Positions 11,137 through 23,543 are shown, counted from the stretch's first letter. The stretch is 64,000 nucleotides of DNA from Rhododendron vialii (GCF_030253575.1 NC_080564.1:6802501-6866500), one strand, 5' to 3'. The notes: a model not told the origin generated them from the letters alone. Numbers and translations: made by a program.

Positions 11137-14100
11137 CTGCTAATGTCTTTTCATTTTATTTATGCTTAATTTTCCTGATGTTCATATTTTAATAGCTCTC
11201 CTCAAAAAAAATAAAATAATTGGAGGCTTTTTTTAAGAGCTTATTAGTTAAGTCATGAGGATAATTGGGTCACTATATTTTAAGTATTCGCTAGGGATTT
11301 TTTCTTTTAAAATCATAGTAGTATTTCCTAGAGATTTTAGTTAGTGGAAAATAGTTTTGAATTGTCCTCTCTCTCTCTCTCTCTCTCTAGATATCTAATC
11401 AGTTAGGGTTAGGATTAGATGTTAGGACAACAACCAAACCAAGGTAGAGTTCATTACACGACGGAATTGGCAAATACCCATCACGTACAAATCTCTTCAA
11501 ATATCATCTCCTATGAATCTTGTTTTTTTTTTTTAAACTCCATTTAAATGAATCTTGTTCTCTTATTTTGTTCATAAGTCACCGTTAACGACAAATGTTT
11601 TAGCTTTCAATAAATTATACAGAGAAATTATGTCGCTTGATCTTTCATCTTTCCAATCAGTTTCTGAATGCACCACTGTAAAAATCTACAAAATATTTCG
11701 CAAAAGAAATATCCAAAATTTGATGCCTTGATGATACAAAATGTTGGCAACACGTACAATTTCATCTTTTAAAGGAAGTAGCAAAATCAAAATTAAATAA
11801 TATTTGAGCGGTCATATGTCAACGAAAGACAATATTTCAAGAGTGAGGTAGAAAAAAGGCTTGAGTTTCGAGACAATTTAACAAACCTAAAAGTTCATAA
11901 TATGTTCATCTTGTTAATTAAATTGATCGATGCAGACACTCCAAAAAACAAAGGAAAATGCTTTGGAATTACACTGATTTTGGAGTGCTAACATCAATTT
12001 TTGGAGTGCCAATATCATTTTCCTAATTAATTTGTTACTAGATCTAATATTACACAGTACATCAAAGTGTTTTAATTAATCTGTTTTGTTTCTAATCTAC
12101 TTTAACTTTTGTAGTTGAGAAAACGGTTAAAACGCTAAACCTGAATTTATACTTATCGTATATTTCAAACAAAAAAGAACTGGTCAAGTACTTTTCTTTA
12201 AAAAATTTGGAGTGATTCTTTTTCTTGGATCTTGACGGAGTCCGATTTTGTTTCTGTTTCTTTATCGGTGAGTCCGATTTTATTAACCCGCTTAAACCCA
12301 TATTGGTTATTAGTTGATTCTAACTCGGGAAATTTACTTTACTTTAACCCTATTGAATTAATTTTGAGCTAAGTTTAGTTGATCTTCCAAAAAAATTTTT
12401 TTTTTGCGGGTATAGTGTCAAAATCACCAACTAAATAATACTCCAAGTCCAACTGGTTTGATTTTATTCCTTATATTTATAATAATTTATATATTCTAAA
12501 AAAATTAGGCACTTGAATGATGAATCATGAAGACAATATCATAATGGATTGTTATGTGTACCACATGAAAAACTATACTGGTAGGGTATCACATTGTAGG
12601 GATCCAGTCCGAGTAAATATAGGCCTCAAATCGGACGAAATAGTGACCTGTCAGTCTTTTATTTTTCCGACGATCAGGAGTGTCTGAGCCAGCTTATACG
12701 CATTTCAAGTAATCTCCTCTCCAGACCGGCTAAAGACAGACCATCAACGTCGAGACGAGAAAACTCTCAAGAAATTACTTTCTTCCATGCAGCGTGACTC
12801 TAATAATCAAATTCTGATCAATTATGTAGCCGGGGAACAAACCCACCAACCGACCGAAAAAACCCTTGGGCCAGTGAGCTGTTGGTCTACTCCTTCCTTC
12901 ATGGGACGATGTTTGTCCCTAGCTATGAAGTTCAAGGTATCCATTTCAAAATCCCATGTGTTTTTCACGTGGATGGGGTTACATTTTTCATCCTCCTCAA
13001 AGTAACAAACAAAACGAACTTTTGAAAGTACAACATTAATTCCTGACATGTGCCATTGTTTTTTAGAAGGATAATGCATGACTAATATGTCCAATCCGAC
13101 GAGAATGGACAGGACGGCAGGGGCGGGGTCATGAATTTTGGTTGGCGGGTTCAAAATAATATTGGGCGGGCGAACATACATAATTCGATTCATATTTTTG
13201 GAGAAAAAAAAAATACTCCATCGTTCTAATAATGTGACTTGGGTGGTCGCCAAGCCACATCCACCACCCTCGGTCTATCCCTATCTACCAGAACAACAAT
13301 TATTTCCGAGTACTTCCCTTCTTTTTGTCCTTCTTTGAAAGTCCATCACTTTTTATTTAGCGGTACTTACGTAAGAGAGTTCATTACAAAAAATTTGGAC
13401 AAAAGCAAACTAACTATTTAACTATTGTAAACGAGAAAAACACAAGGCAACCAATGTCTTCCATACCGACTCAGACGTTGAGCCAAACAATCTCCAAATA
13501 AGATAGCAACTACAGTACCAAATTCCGATTAGCAAATTAATTACAAATTCTTGACAGTAATAAAACAGGAGTTCATCGACGAGTATATTATATTAAATTG
13601 ATAATTGACGCATTTTTCAAAATTCGAATCTCAATCGTCAACTAATCCAACCCACGCTGGGCACTAATACCAAAAATTAGGCCGGTCTAAGATATATTAT
13701 CTTAATTAATCCTAATGACAAATTAAAACTCCCATTGGGTGCAATAGGATATTCATCACCTTAAAATAATCCTTAATTAACGTGAATCAATTAGTTCAAC
13801 TAATGACCTATGAATGTCTTAAAAATAAATAAATAAGTATTCGACCTATGAATGAACCCCGAGGGATTTGACCAAGTGGACGTTAGAAAACTAATTAGTG
13901 TTTGTCATCTATAAGGTCGCATGTTTGAATTCTATGGAGGCTAAACATTCAAAACCTTGAGACTAGAAGAAGTTTGGCTGGTTGTTAATTTTAGAACCCT
14001 GGAATTTAGTCAAGGTGTACGTAAATTGGTTCAGACATCCAGTCATAAGAAATAAAATACTAATGACCTATGAATCAAATTATTGGTCCGAGTCTATGAC

Positions 14101-14158
14101 TCTCTAATGGGAGGTTTAAAAAAAAAAACTGAATTCAAATTCTAAGAAGAGCTGTGGC
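11137..14158. other. Intergenic region, no intact gene
   Basis: AT-rich, with a (CT)n at about 11367-11390. At about 13115 a sequence like a hAT-type MITE end (caggggcggggtcatgaatt) is visible, but no partner end was found. The 143-codon minus-strand frame at 12822-13253 shows no domain and I do not call it. Confidence 0.45.
13845..14055 (+). mobile_element. Possible tRNA-derived SINE remnant
   Basis: The block at about 13905-13935 (ggtcgcatgtttgaattct) resembles an internal pol III box B followed by SINE-like sequence. The 3' part (gtacgtaaattggttcagacatcc) resembles a second copy at about 6115-6150 (tgtgcgtggaagctgacccagacatcc). No poly-A tail or target duplication was fixed, so this is tentative. 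Confidence 0.35.
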
Positions 14159-14479
14159 TGTGCACAACGGCCTTTTTTTCCCGCCTCGGGTCGCGCAAAG
14201 ATGATCGGAGCCGCTCATTTTGTTCAAAATATGTCGTTTAAGGTCTCTGTAAAAAATGAGCTTCGTTCGATATCGTTAGAGGCGTTAACAAAACACCCAA
14301 AATCACTTCATAATTTAGCCTAAATTCTAAAGTGATTTTGGGTGTTTTGTTAACGACTCTAACGATATCGAACGAAGCTCATTTTTTACAGAGACTTTAA
14401 ACGACATATTTTGAACAAAATGAGCGGCTCCGATCATCTTTGCGCGACCCGAGGCGGGAGATAAAGGCCGCTGTGCACA
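14159..14479. mobile_element. Long foldback element with near-perfect arms
   Basis: About 321 bp made of two arms of roughly 150 bp in inverted order around a spacer of about 20 bp (centre near 14318). The outer ends are GTGCACA at 14160 and TGTGCAC at 14472. Arms match almost base for base, including ctgtaaaaaatgagcttcgt against its complement. It is non-coding, and transcription would give a long hairpin RNA. The family is unknown; long-arm non-autonomous DNA elements such as MULE MITEs have this shape. Confidence 0.8.
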
Positions 14480-15345
14480 TCTGCTTTGCACAAATCATTT
14501 CTGTTCTAAGAATTCCTAGAAGTTGAAAAACAGCCTCAAATTTGATTCTAGAGAAACTATTTGCGATTCCGATCGGATTTTAGATAACTGGAAAGCTGTT
14601 TCAAACATTATCACCTTTTGATGCAGTTTAATTATAATTTCACAGTTATAGTAAATAAGTTCACGTACTTAGATCTTTTGGCCCCGTTCCACTAATAGTT
14701 TTTCACTTTTTTGGTTTTGTCCTAATTTGAATTTTTTTCCGCGTTTGTTCGTTGTTCAAAATATTTGGGTAAAAGTAAGTTTTTTTTTTTTTTTTTTTTA
14801 ACTTTTTCGATTCGTCTCGTTGAGACAAATCAAGAAGTCAAAAAAATTTGGCGCAAAACGAACAAACGCGAAGATAAGTGCACAAATCCCAACACACTAG
14901 CCAAACTAGACAATCATGTAAACATAGTGTATGTTTTTTTTATGGTAACAATAATTTAATGAAATTAGTAAATGAATGTACTTTTTATTCCATTTGGATA
15001 AGGTATGGCAATGTCAAGCTTATCTTTGTTAGCCTGCCAGTACAAGTCCTTTTATTTCCTAGGAGTCCTCATAAAAGAACACATATAATTGAAGTCATTG
15101 CACATTTATTTAAAGATATGATCGATCGATATAGTCAAATACTGTACTATATCTCCCCCTGTTCACTGAACACCACTTGATGCCATTCTTTGTTTGGAAA
15201 GAAAATTAAATCAATGAAGCACACGTTTGTTTTTTTTTGGTTGGCTTGTGCATGCATGCATTGTATGACGACATACACAAGAGCATCGATCCGAATGTAG
15301 ACACGTGGTACATTAGATTGAAGGTTAGACTACTGCTACTTGCAC
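14480..15345. other. Intergenic, with one foldback repeat
   Basis: About 14690-14880 holds an inverted-repeat unit (ccgcgtttgttcgttgttc against gaacaaacgcg) that resembles repeats at 23790-24120, 25170-25290 and 55560-55820. No gene was recognised. Confidence 0.45.
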
Positions 15346-15349
15346 TCTC

Positions 15350-15442
15350 TTCTGTTGAGTTTGACCCTTAGGGAAATTCTTATGAAGTGTATGTACTCTT
15401 TATATGAAAATGTGGCAAACGTTGTTTGTAACGAATATTGGG

Positions 15443-15474
<32 letters not shown>

Positions 15475-15565
15475 TGGGTGTTGTTTCTTTTGAGTTTGGT
15501 CCTTACAAAATTCTTATGACACGTATGCACTCTTTATATGAAAATGTGGCAAACGTGGGTTGGGG
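15350..15565 (+). repeat. Direct duplication around a G homopolymer
   Basis: Two copies of a block of about 70 bp (ending ctctttatatgaaaatgtgg and caaacg) lie at about 15354-15423 and 15491-15557. Between them is a G-rich stretch that includes 29 uninterrupted G at 15446-15474, and the second copy is again followed by ggttggggggg. Non-coding. Confidence 0.8.
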
Positions 15566-15669
15566 GGGACCAAATATGTATTTAGCTTTTTTCCCTTGAA
15601 GATATATATATTTAGCTTTTTTCCTTTGAAGATATGTTTTATCAGGTTTAATTTCGTTGTTACTTGTGT

Positions 15670-15802
15670 TTTTTGACGATTACAAGTGATTGGGATGGTA
15701 CTGCCTAAACAACTACTGATTGGGATTACTTAGTGGAAATTTTGAATATGTTATGTGGGACAAAATCAAGTGATTGGGATGGTACTGCCTAAACAACTAC
15801 TA
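15670..15802 (+). repeat. Short direct duplication
   Basis: The block aagtgattgggatggtactg with cctaaacaactact occurs at about 15684-15717 and again at about 15768-15801, a period of about 84 bp. No function is seen. Confidence 0.75.
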
Positions 15803-18004
15803 CATCAAATGGTGCTAAAGTGTTGAACAAAATCTGAGGGAGAGGGAGAGGAGTAGAACAGAACTATTGAAACTTTGAACCAACTCTAATGCTTTAAGTT
15901 GATTCAATAAGATGAAATCTATTGCATTAAATGTAGTTTAGTCTAAGGAGGATGAAAATTTGTATTCCGAAGTTAGCCTCGATAAAAAATTTCGGGACTG
16001 AGAAATTGTTGAACAAATGCATTTGAATACTAAAAGAAATATGTCAGTGAAATTTCGCAATCCAAAAAACTCCCTATCTTGGGAACTTTAAAAAAAAAAA
16101 AATTCTCTATTCTTGATAGGGGTAAAAAGGTAATCTGATAATAACTTTGATGTTCGTTTAAGCCATGCTTTGGCGACATAATAGAAAGCAAGTCCTCAAA
16201 CCAATACTACTTTCCCTAAATTTAATTCGTTGGAAGTTTGGTTGCCTGAACCTTTTTCTTTTTGTGTTTGTCCTATTTTATGGGCTTTTGGCTTTTGAAG
16301 AATACAAAGAGATTCATGTACCAACGAGGGGTTTGGTTCAAGCAGTGGAAACTACGGTAAGAAGTTAAAATTTGGTTGGACATGCCTAGATTTGAGTCCT
16401 CATAATTTTTTATTGGGGCTTGTGGGGTCTTAGTTTCGGTCTCGACATAAGTACGGTGGGATTCTCTACGATTAGTGGTGTAGTATGTCGGGGCGATACT
16501 CTCTGATGAATGTGACGGGTATCATGCCTGCACTTCCAATTTTAGCACCGACCAAAAAAAAAAAAAAATTATGTAAGTATTGGGTGACAAATGACAAACA
16601 ACACCTGACTTCAATTATCAGGTCTGGATTTTCAGGGTTGGGTTGGGCCACTTGTGAAGAAATGCCCACAACTAATCTGAATAAAAATAAAATAAAAGAT
16701 GGGCCTCCTTGTCGAACCAAATAAAATAAAACAATTTTCATAGATTAAATACTAACATTTGGGTGTAGTGTTGGGCCTCAACGTTCGAGAACAAAAAAGT
16801 TGAACCTCAAATAAAAATCTTTTTTTTCTTGATAAAGAACAAAATGTTATAGACAACAAAAAAAACTTTCTTGATAATAAAGAAAATGAAAAATATTTCT
16901 ACTCGCAGTATTAGTTTATTAGAATTGATATTACGTTCCTTTGTTATACAATAATGTTACATACCCGGAAGGAGAACCCAAAAGGTCCTCCGAATCTGAC
17001 GTCATTTGACGTCTGTTACATACTGGACCCATGTGTGAAGATCCTCCTTTTCTCCTCTTTCTTTGGAGCTCAAAAGTTAAAAAATACTACTCTGATTTTG
17101 CCGCTAATTATACTTAACCAATAGGAGCCCTGTTTCACTCCAAAAGTTCGAATTACCTTTTGCCTTCCATGCTTGATCTACGGCAAACTTCGATGACAAA
17201 GTCCTGTATGTTTCGGTTCGTTTAAAAAATGAAAGTGCAGGTAAGATACTGTATTTTTAAACGAAAGTGAAGGTAATATACTGTATCTGTCACTCTCGTC
17301 ACAGATTATTACACCGTTACACCACACCATTATCTGTAAAAAAACATCACCGTACTTACGTCAGAGACGGGAAGAAGTTTCCTTCTCATGTGGATATGAT
17401 CAAGGAGTATTTAAGTGGGTGGGCCCGTTGTCCCTGGCCACCAGTGCAAATATTGGAATTGTGGATGCTTGGGATTTGCTTTTAAAGGCCATGGGCTTGG
17501 GCCTGCCACAAATTTAAGGTGGCTTTTCGCTGCAGGGGTCCCCTTCTTTTTGTCTATAGCGCAGACCGAAGTACATAGCCATGGCCATCAGAGGCCTACC
17601 CTGGTGAATTTTTCAACTTCCATTGCAATTATCAAGGTACCCTTGTTTTATTTCGGGAAAAAGAGAGAGCTAAGGAACCCAACTAGCTTGCGGGGCCTAT
17701 TCTAGATTTTACACGGATGATTCGAGCCATTTAATAATTTTTTTTAAAACTCGAATCCTTATGCGTAGGTATTCGATCTGACATGTGTAGGTATTCGATA
17801 TGATTTTTCATTTTTTTTTTTTATGAATTTGAAATCTGAATGAATTGTATCGCAGAATTGCTTTTATTTTAAGTGATTCTATTCCCGGTTCAAATTTTCA
17901 ACTATTCACTACTTGGTTATAAGCCCAAGTTACTAAGCTCGGCCAACTATTCACTACAAGTTAGTATGTTTTGCACATTGACTTGCGCAAATACTAGGAA
18001 ATAA
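15803..18004. other. Intergenic, no gene seen
   Basis: Several short frames exist (for example 16165-16368, 16472-16741 and 17415-17705) but none shows a domain, splice context or codon pattern that supports a gene. Sequence is AT-rich with scattered poly-A runs. Confidence 0.45.
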
Positions 18005-18160
18005 AAATGATAATATGTAGGAATATAAATTTATGTAATTGAAGTGTGATAACGACAGTTTGGCCATTCTGTTTTGATTTTAGTATAGGACTAATAGGTG
18101 CTGAAAAAGCACCCATTTAGGGGTAGTCCCAAATCGGCTAAAAGTGTTCTTTTCATCACT
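18005..18160 (+). repeat. Inverted segmental duplicate, left block
   Basis: This block is found reversed and complemented at about 37500-37660. Shared landmarks include tttgattttagtataggact and ggctaaaagtgtt. Together with 20230-20400 and 20706-20762 it shows an old duplication in opposite orientation. Confidence 0.75.
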
Positions 18161-19580
18161 GAGGAAGTTTTTTTTTCTTCACAAAATACTAACAAAATGT
18201 TTAGCATTTTTAGCACTTTCAGCCTATTTGGAAAACTACCCCTTAATCATTTTAATTTTGTGCCTTTGCGTGTCTGTTTGCGTTGTTATTTGACACACTT
18301 TGTATTAGTATGGGTGTTAGCAGGCCTTTGGAGCCAATGAAGAAAGCGAAAACATGCAAGTTGGAGGTTGTTAGAAGCAAAGGGTAGCTCGAGAAGTGAT
18401 CAGAGCGCAAAACTAAGCTTGCAGGATTACTGCTCCTGACTTAATCCTCGATCTCTGGTCCTGACCGAACAATCCTAGTACCTTGCAGCATCGCTAACTA
18501 GATCACAACTATGGTCGGGATCTACGAGCAATCCCAAGCAGTTCCTCCGGCCCTCAGCATCTCTGGTCCGGATGAGCCTCTCATTGGTCCGGATGAACGA
18601 GCCGACTTTTATCATTTTCTAACGTTTTAATGTACTTTCTACGACTTTGACTATAAGTAGGAGTTTCAAACATTAGTTTAGGGTTCCTAACTTGTTTTGG
18701 AAAAAACCCTATAAAGAGAGAAACTCCAATATTTCTCCTTCAATTTCATGCTCATCAATCCCTCCCATGGTTGGCTAAAACACCCATCTAGGGAGGAGAT
18801 GATCAAACTTCGCGCCAAGTAAATTTTTTTATGCGTAGGTTTTAGGTTTCTATTTCAAATCGATTGTAGGACTAAGAATCCTTTTCGTTTCAATTGAATG
18901 GATTGATTTTAATGTGTTTAAATATTTGTATTCTAGATTTCAAATATGAGTTTCTTTTATCAGCGATTTCAAATATGAGTTATACAATGTTTTTCAATGC
19001 TTGTGTTTGAAGTTTTGAGATAAATTATGCTCGTAAGATGGATCGTGCTATTATAGAGACAGAATGTACTAGGATGATAATCTGTGCTATGGGATAGTCC
19101 ATGTAGGTCAAAAACATAAATTTTTTTGACGATTATCGAAAGGGATTGCTAGCCCTTGCAATAATTCCTTTTGATTCAAATGGTAACCCTAGCCTATACA
19201 TAGCACTATTACGTGGTCGGATGGATTCGAAATCCTAGATTTTCTTTCATCAAATTCCGAATCTTTTAATTAGTTGCTTTCTTATTTTAATTAGTCTCCC
19301 AAAATAAAAATAAAAACTCAAATCTTTCCCCTTCGAATTAAACTAGAAGTCAATCGAAAGTATGGTTACCCAGTCATATATACTGTCCTTCATCAAATTC
19401 CGAATCTTTTAATTAGTTGCTTTCTTAATTTAATTAGTCTCCCAAAAATAAAAAACTCAAATCTTTCCCCTTCGAATTAAACTAGCTAGAAATCAATCGA
19501 AAGTACGGTTACCCAGTCATACTGTTCCCTGCGAATTCGATACTCGGACTTGACCGATATTCTCCAATATGTAGCAACAC
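18092..19580 (+). mobile_element. LTR-like sequence related to the LTR at 45948
   Basis: Starts with taataggtgctg and aagcaccc, close to the TGATAGGTGCTG start of the LTR at 45948. Further in, both carry gagttatacaatg, attatgctcgtaa, gatcgtgc and gtgctatgggata in the same order. A TATA-like tataagta lies near 18651. The right end is not fixed: no CA end with a matching 5-bp repeat was found. It contains its own tandem duplication (19248-19530). Confidence 0.6.
19248..19530 (+). repeat. Tandem duplication, period 143 bp
   Basis: Two head-to-tail units begin catcaaattccgaatctttt at 19248 and 19391. They share the rest of the block down to the phrase gttacccagtcata. The second unit has small gaps. 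It lies inside the LTR-like sequence. Confidence 0.85.
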
Positions 19581-20229
19581 AATGTCTTTTGCAGAAAAAA
19601 CCTCATGGAAATAACTGCTATTATGGAGAAGCAAAAATGAAAACTATTTGATGTGTGTGAATTCCACGTGGCCCCTAAGTTTAATATTTCTTTTGTTTGG
19701 GCTGTGTTGGTTTCTTACCAACTCTTAAGGGGTTTTAGGGTTTTTTCATCTTAGGTCGGGCTCAGCCTGTTAAGCTTAAGTCAGTTCTTTCGTGTGATTT
19801 GGAGAAAAGGGTATTTGGATGATCAAACCGATGTATCCAAGATCTTATTATCTCTATAACCCCAGAAATTTTTTCCCCGACAAATAGTATTCATAGACTT
19901 AGTTTAACTCCAAAGGCTACCTAGTCTTGGGCATGGGACCTAGAAATTTGATTTCTTCTGAGGTCTCAGGCTCAATTTTCATTGCTAGCAATTTATGAAA
20001 TTCGTGTGGCCACCTGAGCTCATGTGTAAGCGTGGAAAGGGCTATGGAAAAGGGCTATAAGATAAGTTTGAGACGGGCACAAACTAGCTAGTTCAGACAT
20101 TTTGTGTATCTCGAAAAAAATAAAAAAAAATAGACTAGTCATCAATTATTGCACATTATCAAGTACTGAGGGTTAGAGAAAGTTAATTGAGACCTTGAGT
20201 ATGATTATGATCACCCCCACCTTAGAGGT
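19581..20229. other. Intergenic, no gene seen
   Basis: AT-rich sequence between the LTR-like element and the second block of the inverted duplication. This part has no counterpart in the copy at 37285-37660. Confidence 0.4.
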
Positions 20230-20400
20230 TAAGCATTGATTTCCATAGGTAGGAGAAATTTGAATCATAATCATTAACATATGGTATTGGACCCCCCCTC
20301 ATATGATTAATTCTTCAGTTTACGGTACTAATTATTGTTCTTAGTATGTCTTTATATATAATGATTAACAAAGAAACCTTAATTAGAAGTATTCGTGAGT
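20230..20400 (+). repeat. Inverted segmental duplicate, middle block
   Basis: Found reversed and complemented at about 37300-37440. Shared landmarks are ggtattggacccccc, attattgttcttag, and gattaacaaagaaacctt. Confidence 0.75.
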
Positions 20401-20422
20401 GATCCATGGACTCGCTGACAAC

Positions 20423-20652
20423 GAGAAATTTTTAGGTGTCAAGCGGGCACCACGTGGCGGTATCTGTGAGTGACCCAGGCCGTCCAAATATGTTTTGGAG
20501 GGCACGGTTATTCCCTCTCTCTTACCTCACCCGACCACTCTCTCTCCTCTTTTTTTCTATCTAACATCTGGATCATCCAAAACACGTTTGAACGACTGAT
20601 CGCCGACGGAATAGCACGTGTGTGGTGCTCGTCGGGCACCCAAAAACTTCTC
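20423..20652. mobile_element. Small TIR element (MULE-type MITE), 230 bp
   Basis: Ends GAGAAATTTTTAGGTG and the complement of GAGAAGTTTTTGGGTG form an imperfect terminal inverted repeat continuing into gagcaccac. The flanks GCTGACAAC (20414-20422) and GCCGACAAG (20653-20661) match at 7 of 9, as expected for an aged 9-bp Mutator-type target duplication. A relative of the same length lies at 54135-54365. Confidence 0.65.
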
Positions 20653-20705
20653 GCCGACAAGTCAACAACGAATAGTAAGTGCGAGCGGAGATAAGAGACA
20701 CTTGA

Positions 20706-20762
20706 TGGGCTCATGGGCCCTGATGCGGAGACGTGGGCCCCTATTACTTCAATTCTCCATTG
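20706..20762 (+). repeat. Inverted segmental duplicate, right block
   Basis: A short block containing gggctcatgggccctgatg and attacttcaattctccattg. It is present reversed and complemented at about 36236-36292, collinear with the other two blocks of this duplication. Confidence 0.65.
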
Positions 20763-21567
20763 CCGGACTATGCTTCCTTGTAGTAGTACTACTCTTTTTC
20801 TTTTTTCTTTTGTTTTTTTTATTTTTTTTGGAAGACAGAGATCAATTTTTTGCCATCTGAGAAATGTTACGTACACATGGCACTGAATTATCTTTTTGCC
20901 CCAAAAAACACAAAAAACTTTTTGCTACATTGGATTTGTCACCACCGCCATTCTGAACCTCACAGTACATTAAACTTTATTAATTTGAATCCGTCATCTT
21001 GTAGGCCCCATAAATTAATATATTTTTTTGCAGAAATATCAACTTCATCGAATTTCGAGAGGTGTATTAAAAATTCAAATTTTGGTTCATAAAATGGATG
21101 GTTCTAAAACCATTAATAGAATCGGTCCAATCGGATAGTTCGTTTCATAAGCCAAGATTCAATTTTTGACACAGTCTTGCTAACTTTTGCTCACTATGGA
21201 GAGGATAATATGCTAATAATTTCAAACGAATTTAGATATCAATGCATATCTCACAGACATTAATATATATATATACTTTCTCAAATATCAACGAATCTTT
21301 TATCTATTATATTATCCTACGCGGATGTTAGAATAATCCTTTCATATACGCTGACAAAACTCGTGTCCTCAATACTTGATCTCCTCCATATGTTGCTGAA
21401 CTTTTTCTTCTATGCCTATCTCTCTCTCTCTCTTCTCACGTGAGATTCTCTCTCTGTCTCTGCCCGAAGTCTTGGCAAAAGGCAATACTTAAAGCAATCT
21501 TCAGATCGTATCCCAGACCCAGCTAGAGATCGATCGATACATATCTCAAGTCAGCCTGCGAATAAAA
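20763..21567. other. Region upstream of the MYB gene
   Basis: No gene seen. A TA run at about 21261-21275 and a CT-rich run at about 21418-21435 precede the MYB start by about 300 and 140 bases. They could be a TATA region and 5' leader, but this is a guess. The frame at 20508-20876 on the minus strand shows no domain. Confidence 0.4.
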
Positions 21568-23480
21568 ATGGGTCGGACTCCATGCTGTGAGAAGGTGGGG
21601 TTGAAGAAAGGGCCATGGACTCCTGAAGAAGACCACAAGCTCTTGGCCTACATTGATCAACATGGCCATGGCAGCTGGCGCTCCCTTCCCACTAAAGCTG
21701 GTGTGATGTGCTCATCACACCCACTTCCTCTTTCTTTTCCAATTTTATGTCCAAAAAAAAAACTTGTACTTGTATAGCTAGATTTTCCTTTTCATCGACG
21801 AAAGTCAGTTTTGTTAGATAGTTACTAGAGATTAGTACGTTGAAAAGTCAGTTTTGTTAGATAGTTACTAGAGATTAGTACGTTGAAAGAAGAGTCGGAG
21901 CACTTCTAACTTCTTTTTTCCTGGCACTCAAGGGCATTTCTAATGCCATTGGGTCTAGTCCGAGCTCTTCTAACTTCTTTTTTTCTAACATTCAAGTGCA
22001 CCCCTGATATCATTAGGTCAAAGACTGCCGTAAATTTTTTTCTCTATTTGTGAGTAATAGCTTAATCTATTTACTTTTCTCTTTACAGGGCTTGAGAGAT
22101 GTGGAAAAAGTTGTAGATTGAGGTGGACTAATTACCTGCGGCCTGATATTAAGAGAGGGAAATTCAGTCTAGAGGAAGAACAGACCATCATTCAACTCCA
22201 CGCTCTCTTAGGCAACAGGTACTTAAGCTAGCCTAGCTACCTGCAATTGTTTTACTCCTAATAATTCCATCTCTTTTTGTTGCTGTGATTCTCTGTTAAA
22301 AGAGCTATATAACCAAACTTCAAGGATTTTTCATGCATGTTCAAAACTTCTTGGGTCTGATTCAGGGGTTTGCACCCTTTTTAGATCTCGGGTTCGAAAT
22401 CATCTAGTGTGATAAGCTCGTGTGTGGTTAGTCTATACGAGACTTTGCTCCTGTTTTAAATGGAGCCCCATTAGTGGACAACGGTGCACTTAGTTTATCA
22501 GAGATTAATTAAGGTAAGAGTAAGCTTTCTCAAACTGTCAATGTGCCTTTTTTGTTCATTTGTTGTCTTATCCATAGGTGGTCCGCGATTGCAACTCACT
22601 TGCCCAAACGAACCGATAACGAGATCAAAAACTACTGGAACACCCATTTGAAGAAAAGATTAGCCAAGTCCGGTATCGACCCGGTAACCCACAAGCCCAA
22701 AACTGATGCCGGGATCCTCATGTCCAATGATGGCCAGTCGAAGAAAAGCACCAATCTAAGCCACATGGCTCAGTGGGAGAGTGCCCGGCTCGAAGCAGAA
22801 GCTAGATTGGTCAGACAATCAAAATTGCGCTCGGCTTCGCCAAACGACCGGCTCGGCTCACAGGCACCGAATTTTTCACCGCCGGTTGGAGGAGGTGGTG
22901 GTGGTTCGATGTCCAGGCTCAGCAGCGATTTGGAGTCGCCAAGGTCGAAGATAAGCTTCTCCGGGAATGCACCTCGGTTTCCCACCACCGCGATTGGTGA
23001 GCGTTTCGATTGTCTTTATTGAGCGGAAAATGATATAGCAACGTAAATCTTGTACGCAAAAAACATGAATGATATGTGACAACAACATTTTTGTGTCGTA
23101 GTTGTTTTAATTCAAATGGACTTTTATTGTCTTATTCAGGCTCTTGTGAGGATGAAATTGTAAAAGAAGGTGAAGAAGATTTGAAACGCCTTATTGGAAA
23201 TTCTACTCATTTGCCCGATTTCAACGTGGGAATGGAAAATAATCCGATGTCCTTCGCGTTAGGTGTTCGTGAAATGACCATTTTGCCCATGGAAGATGCA
23301 TGGACTCCAGAGTCTCTCGAAACCGGCAATGATGCCAATGCGAACAGTGGAATCTTTGCGGAAAGGTTCACTGAGATGTTGAAGAATTCTGGCGATTGGA
23401 GTTGCTCGGAGGGTGGTGGTGATCAGTCGGACTGTGATGGCAACGGCGGTGGTGACGTTGATTTTTACGAGAATAATTAG
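21568..23480 (+). CDS. MYB106/MYB16-like: R2R3-MYB transcription factor, MIXTA-like (subgroup 9), four exons
   Basis: Exons 21568-21700, 22089-22218, 22578-22996 and 23140-23480 join at GT-AG sites to give 340 aa. The second exon is 130 bp, the usual size in R2R3-MYB genes. The R2 repeat is near residues 13-63 (W17, W37, W57) and R3 near 66-116 (F70, W89, W108), containing [19 protein letters not shown] and [34 protein letters not shown] at 150-165 is the signature of subgroup 9, which holds MIXTA, MYB16, MYB106 and MYB17. Family members promote conical cells, trichomes and cuticle in the epidermis, so a similar nuclear role is inferred. The frame stops at a TAG (23478-23480), but the next 20 codons would encode NYWNDILDLVNSSPANSPMS before a TAA at 23541. 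That looks like the normal family tail, so the stop may be recent, a sequencing error, or allelic. Intron 1 contains a perfect 43-bp tandem duplication. Confidence 0.93.
21801..21886 (+). repeat. Perfect 43-bp tandem duplication in MYB intron 1
   Basis: Two identical 43-bp units begin aaagtcagttttgttagata at 21801 and 21844. An imperfect second repeat pair of about 65 bp (cttctaacttctttttt) follows at about 21905-22020. Both lie in intron 1 and do not touch the splice sites. Confidence 0.9.
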
Positions 23481-23543
23481 AATTACTGGAATGACATTCT
23501 TGATTTGGTGAATTCTTCTCCAGCTAATTCACCTATGTCCTAA

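Noticed and set aside
12822-13253. 143-codon open frame on the minus strand
   Set aside because: No domain, no family resemblance, low-complexity flanks and a MITE-like end in the middle; length alone is not enough in AT-rich DNA.
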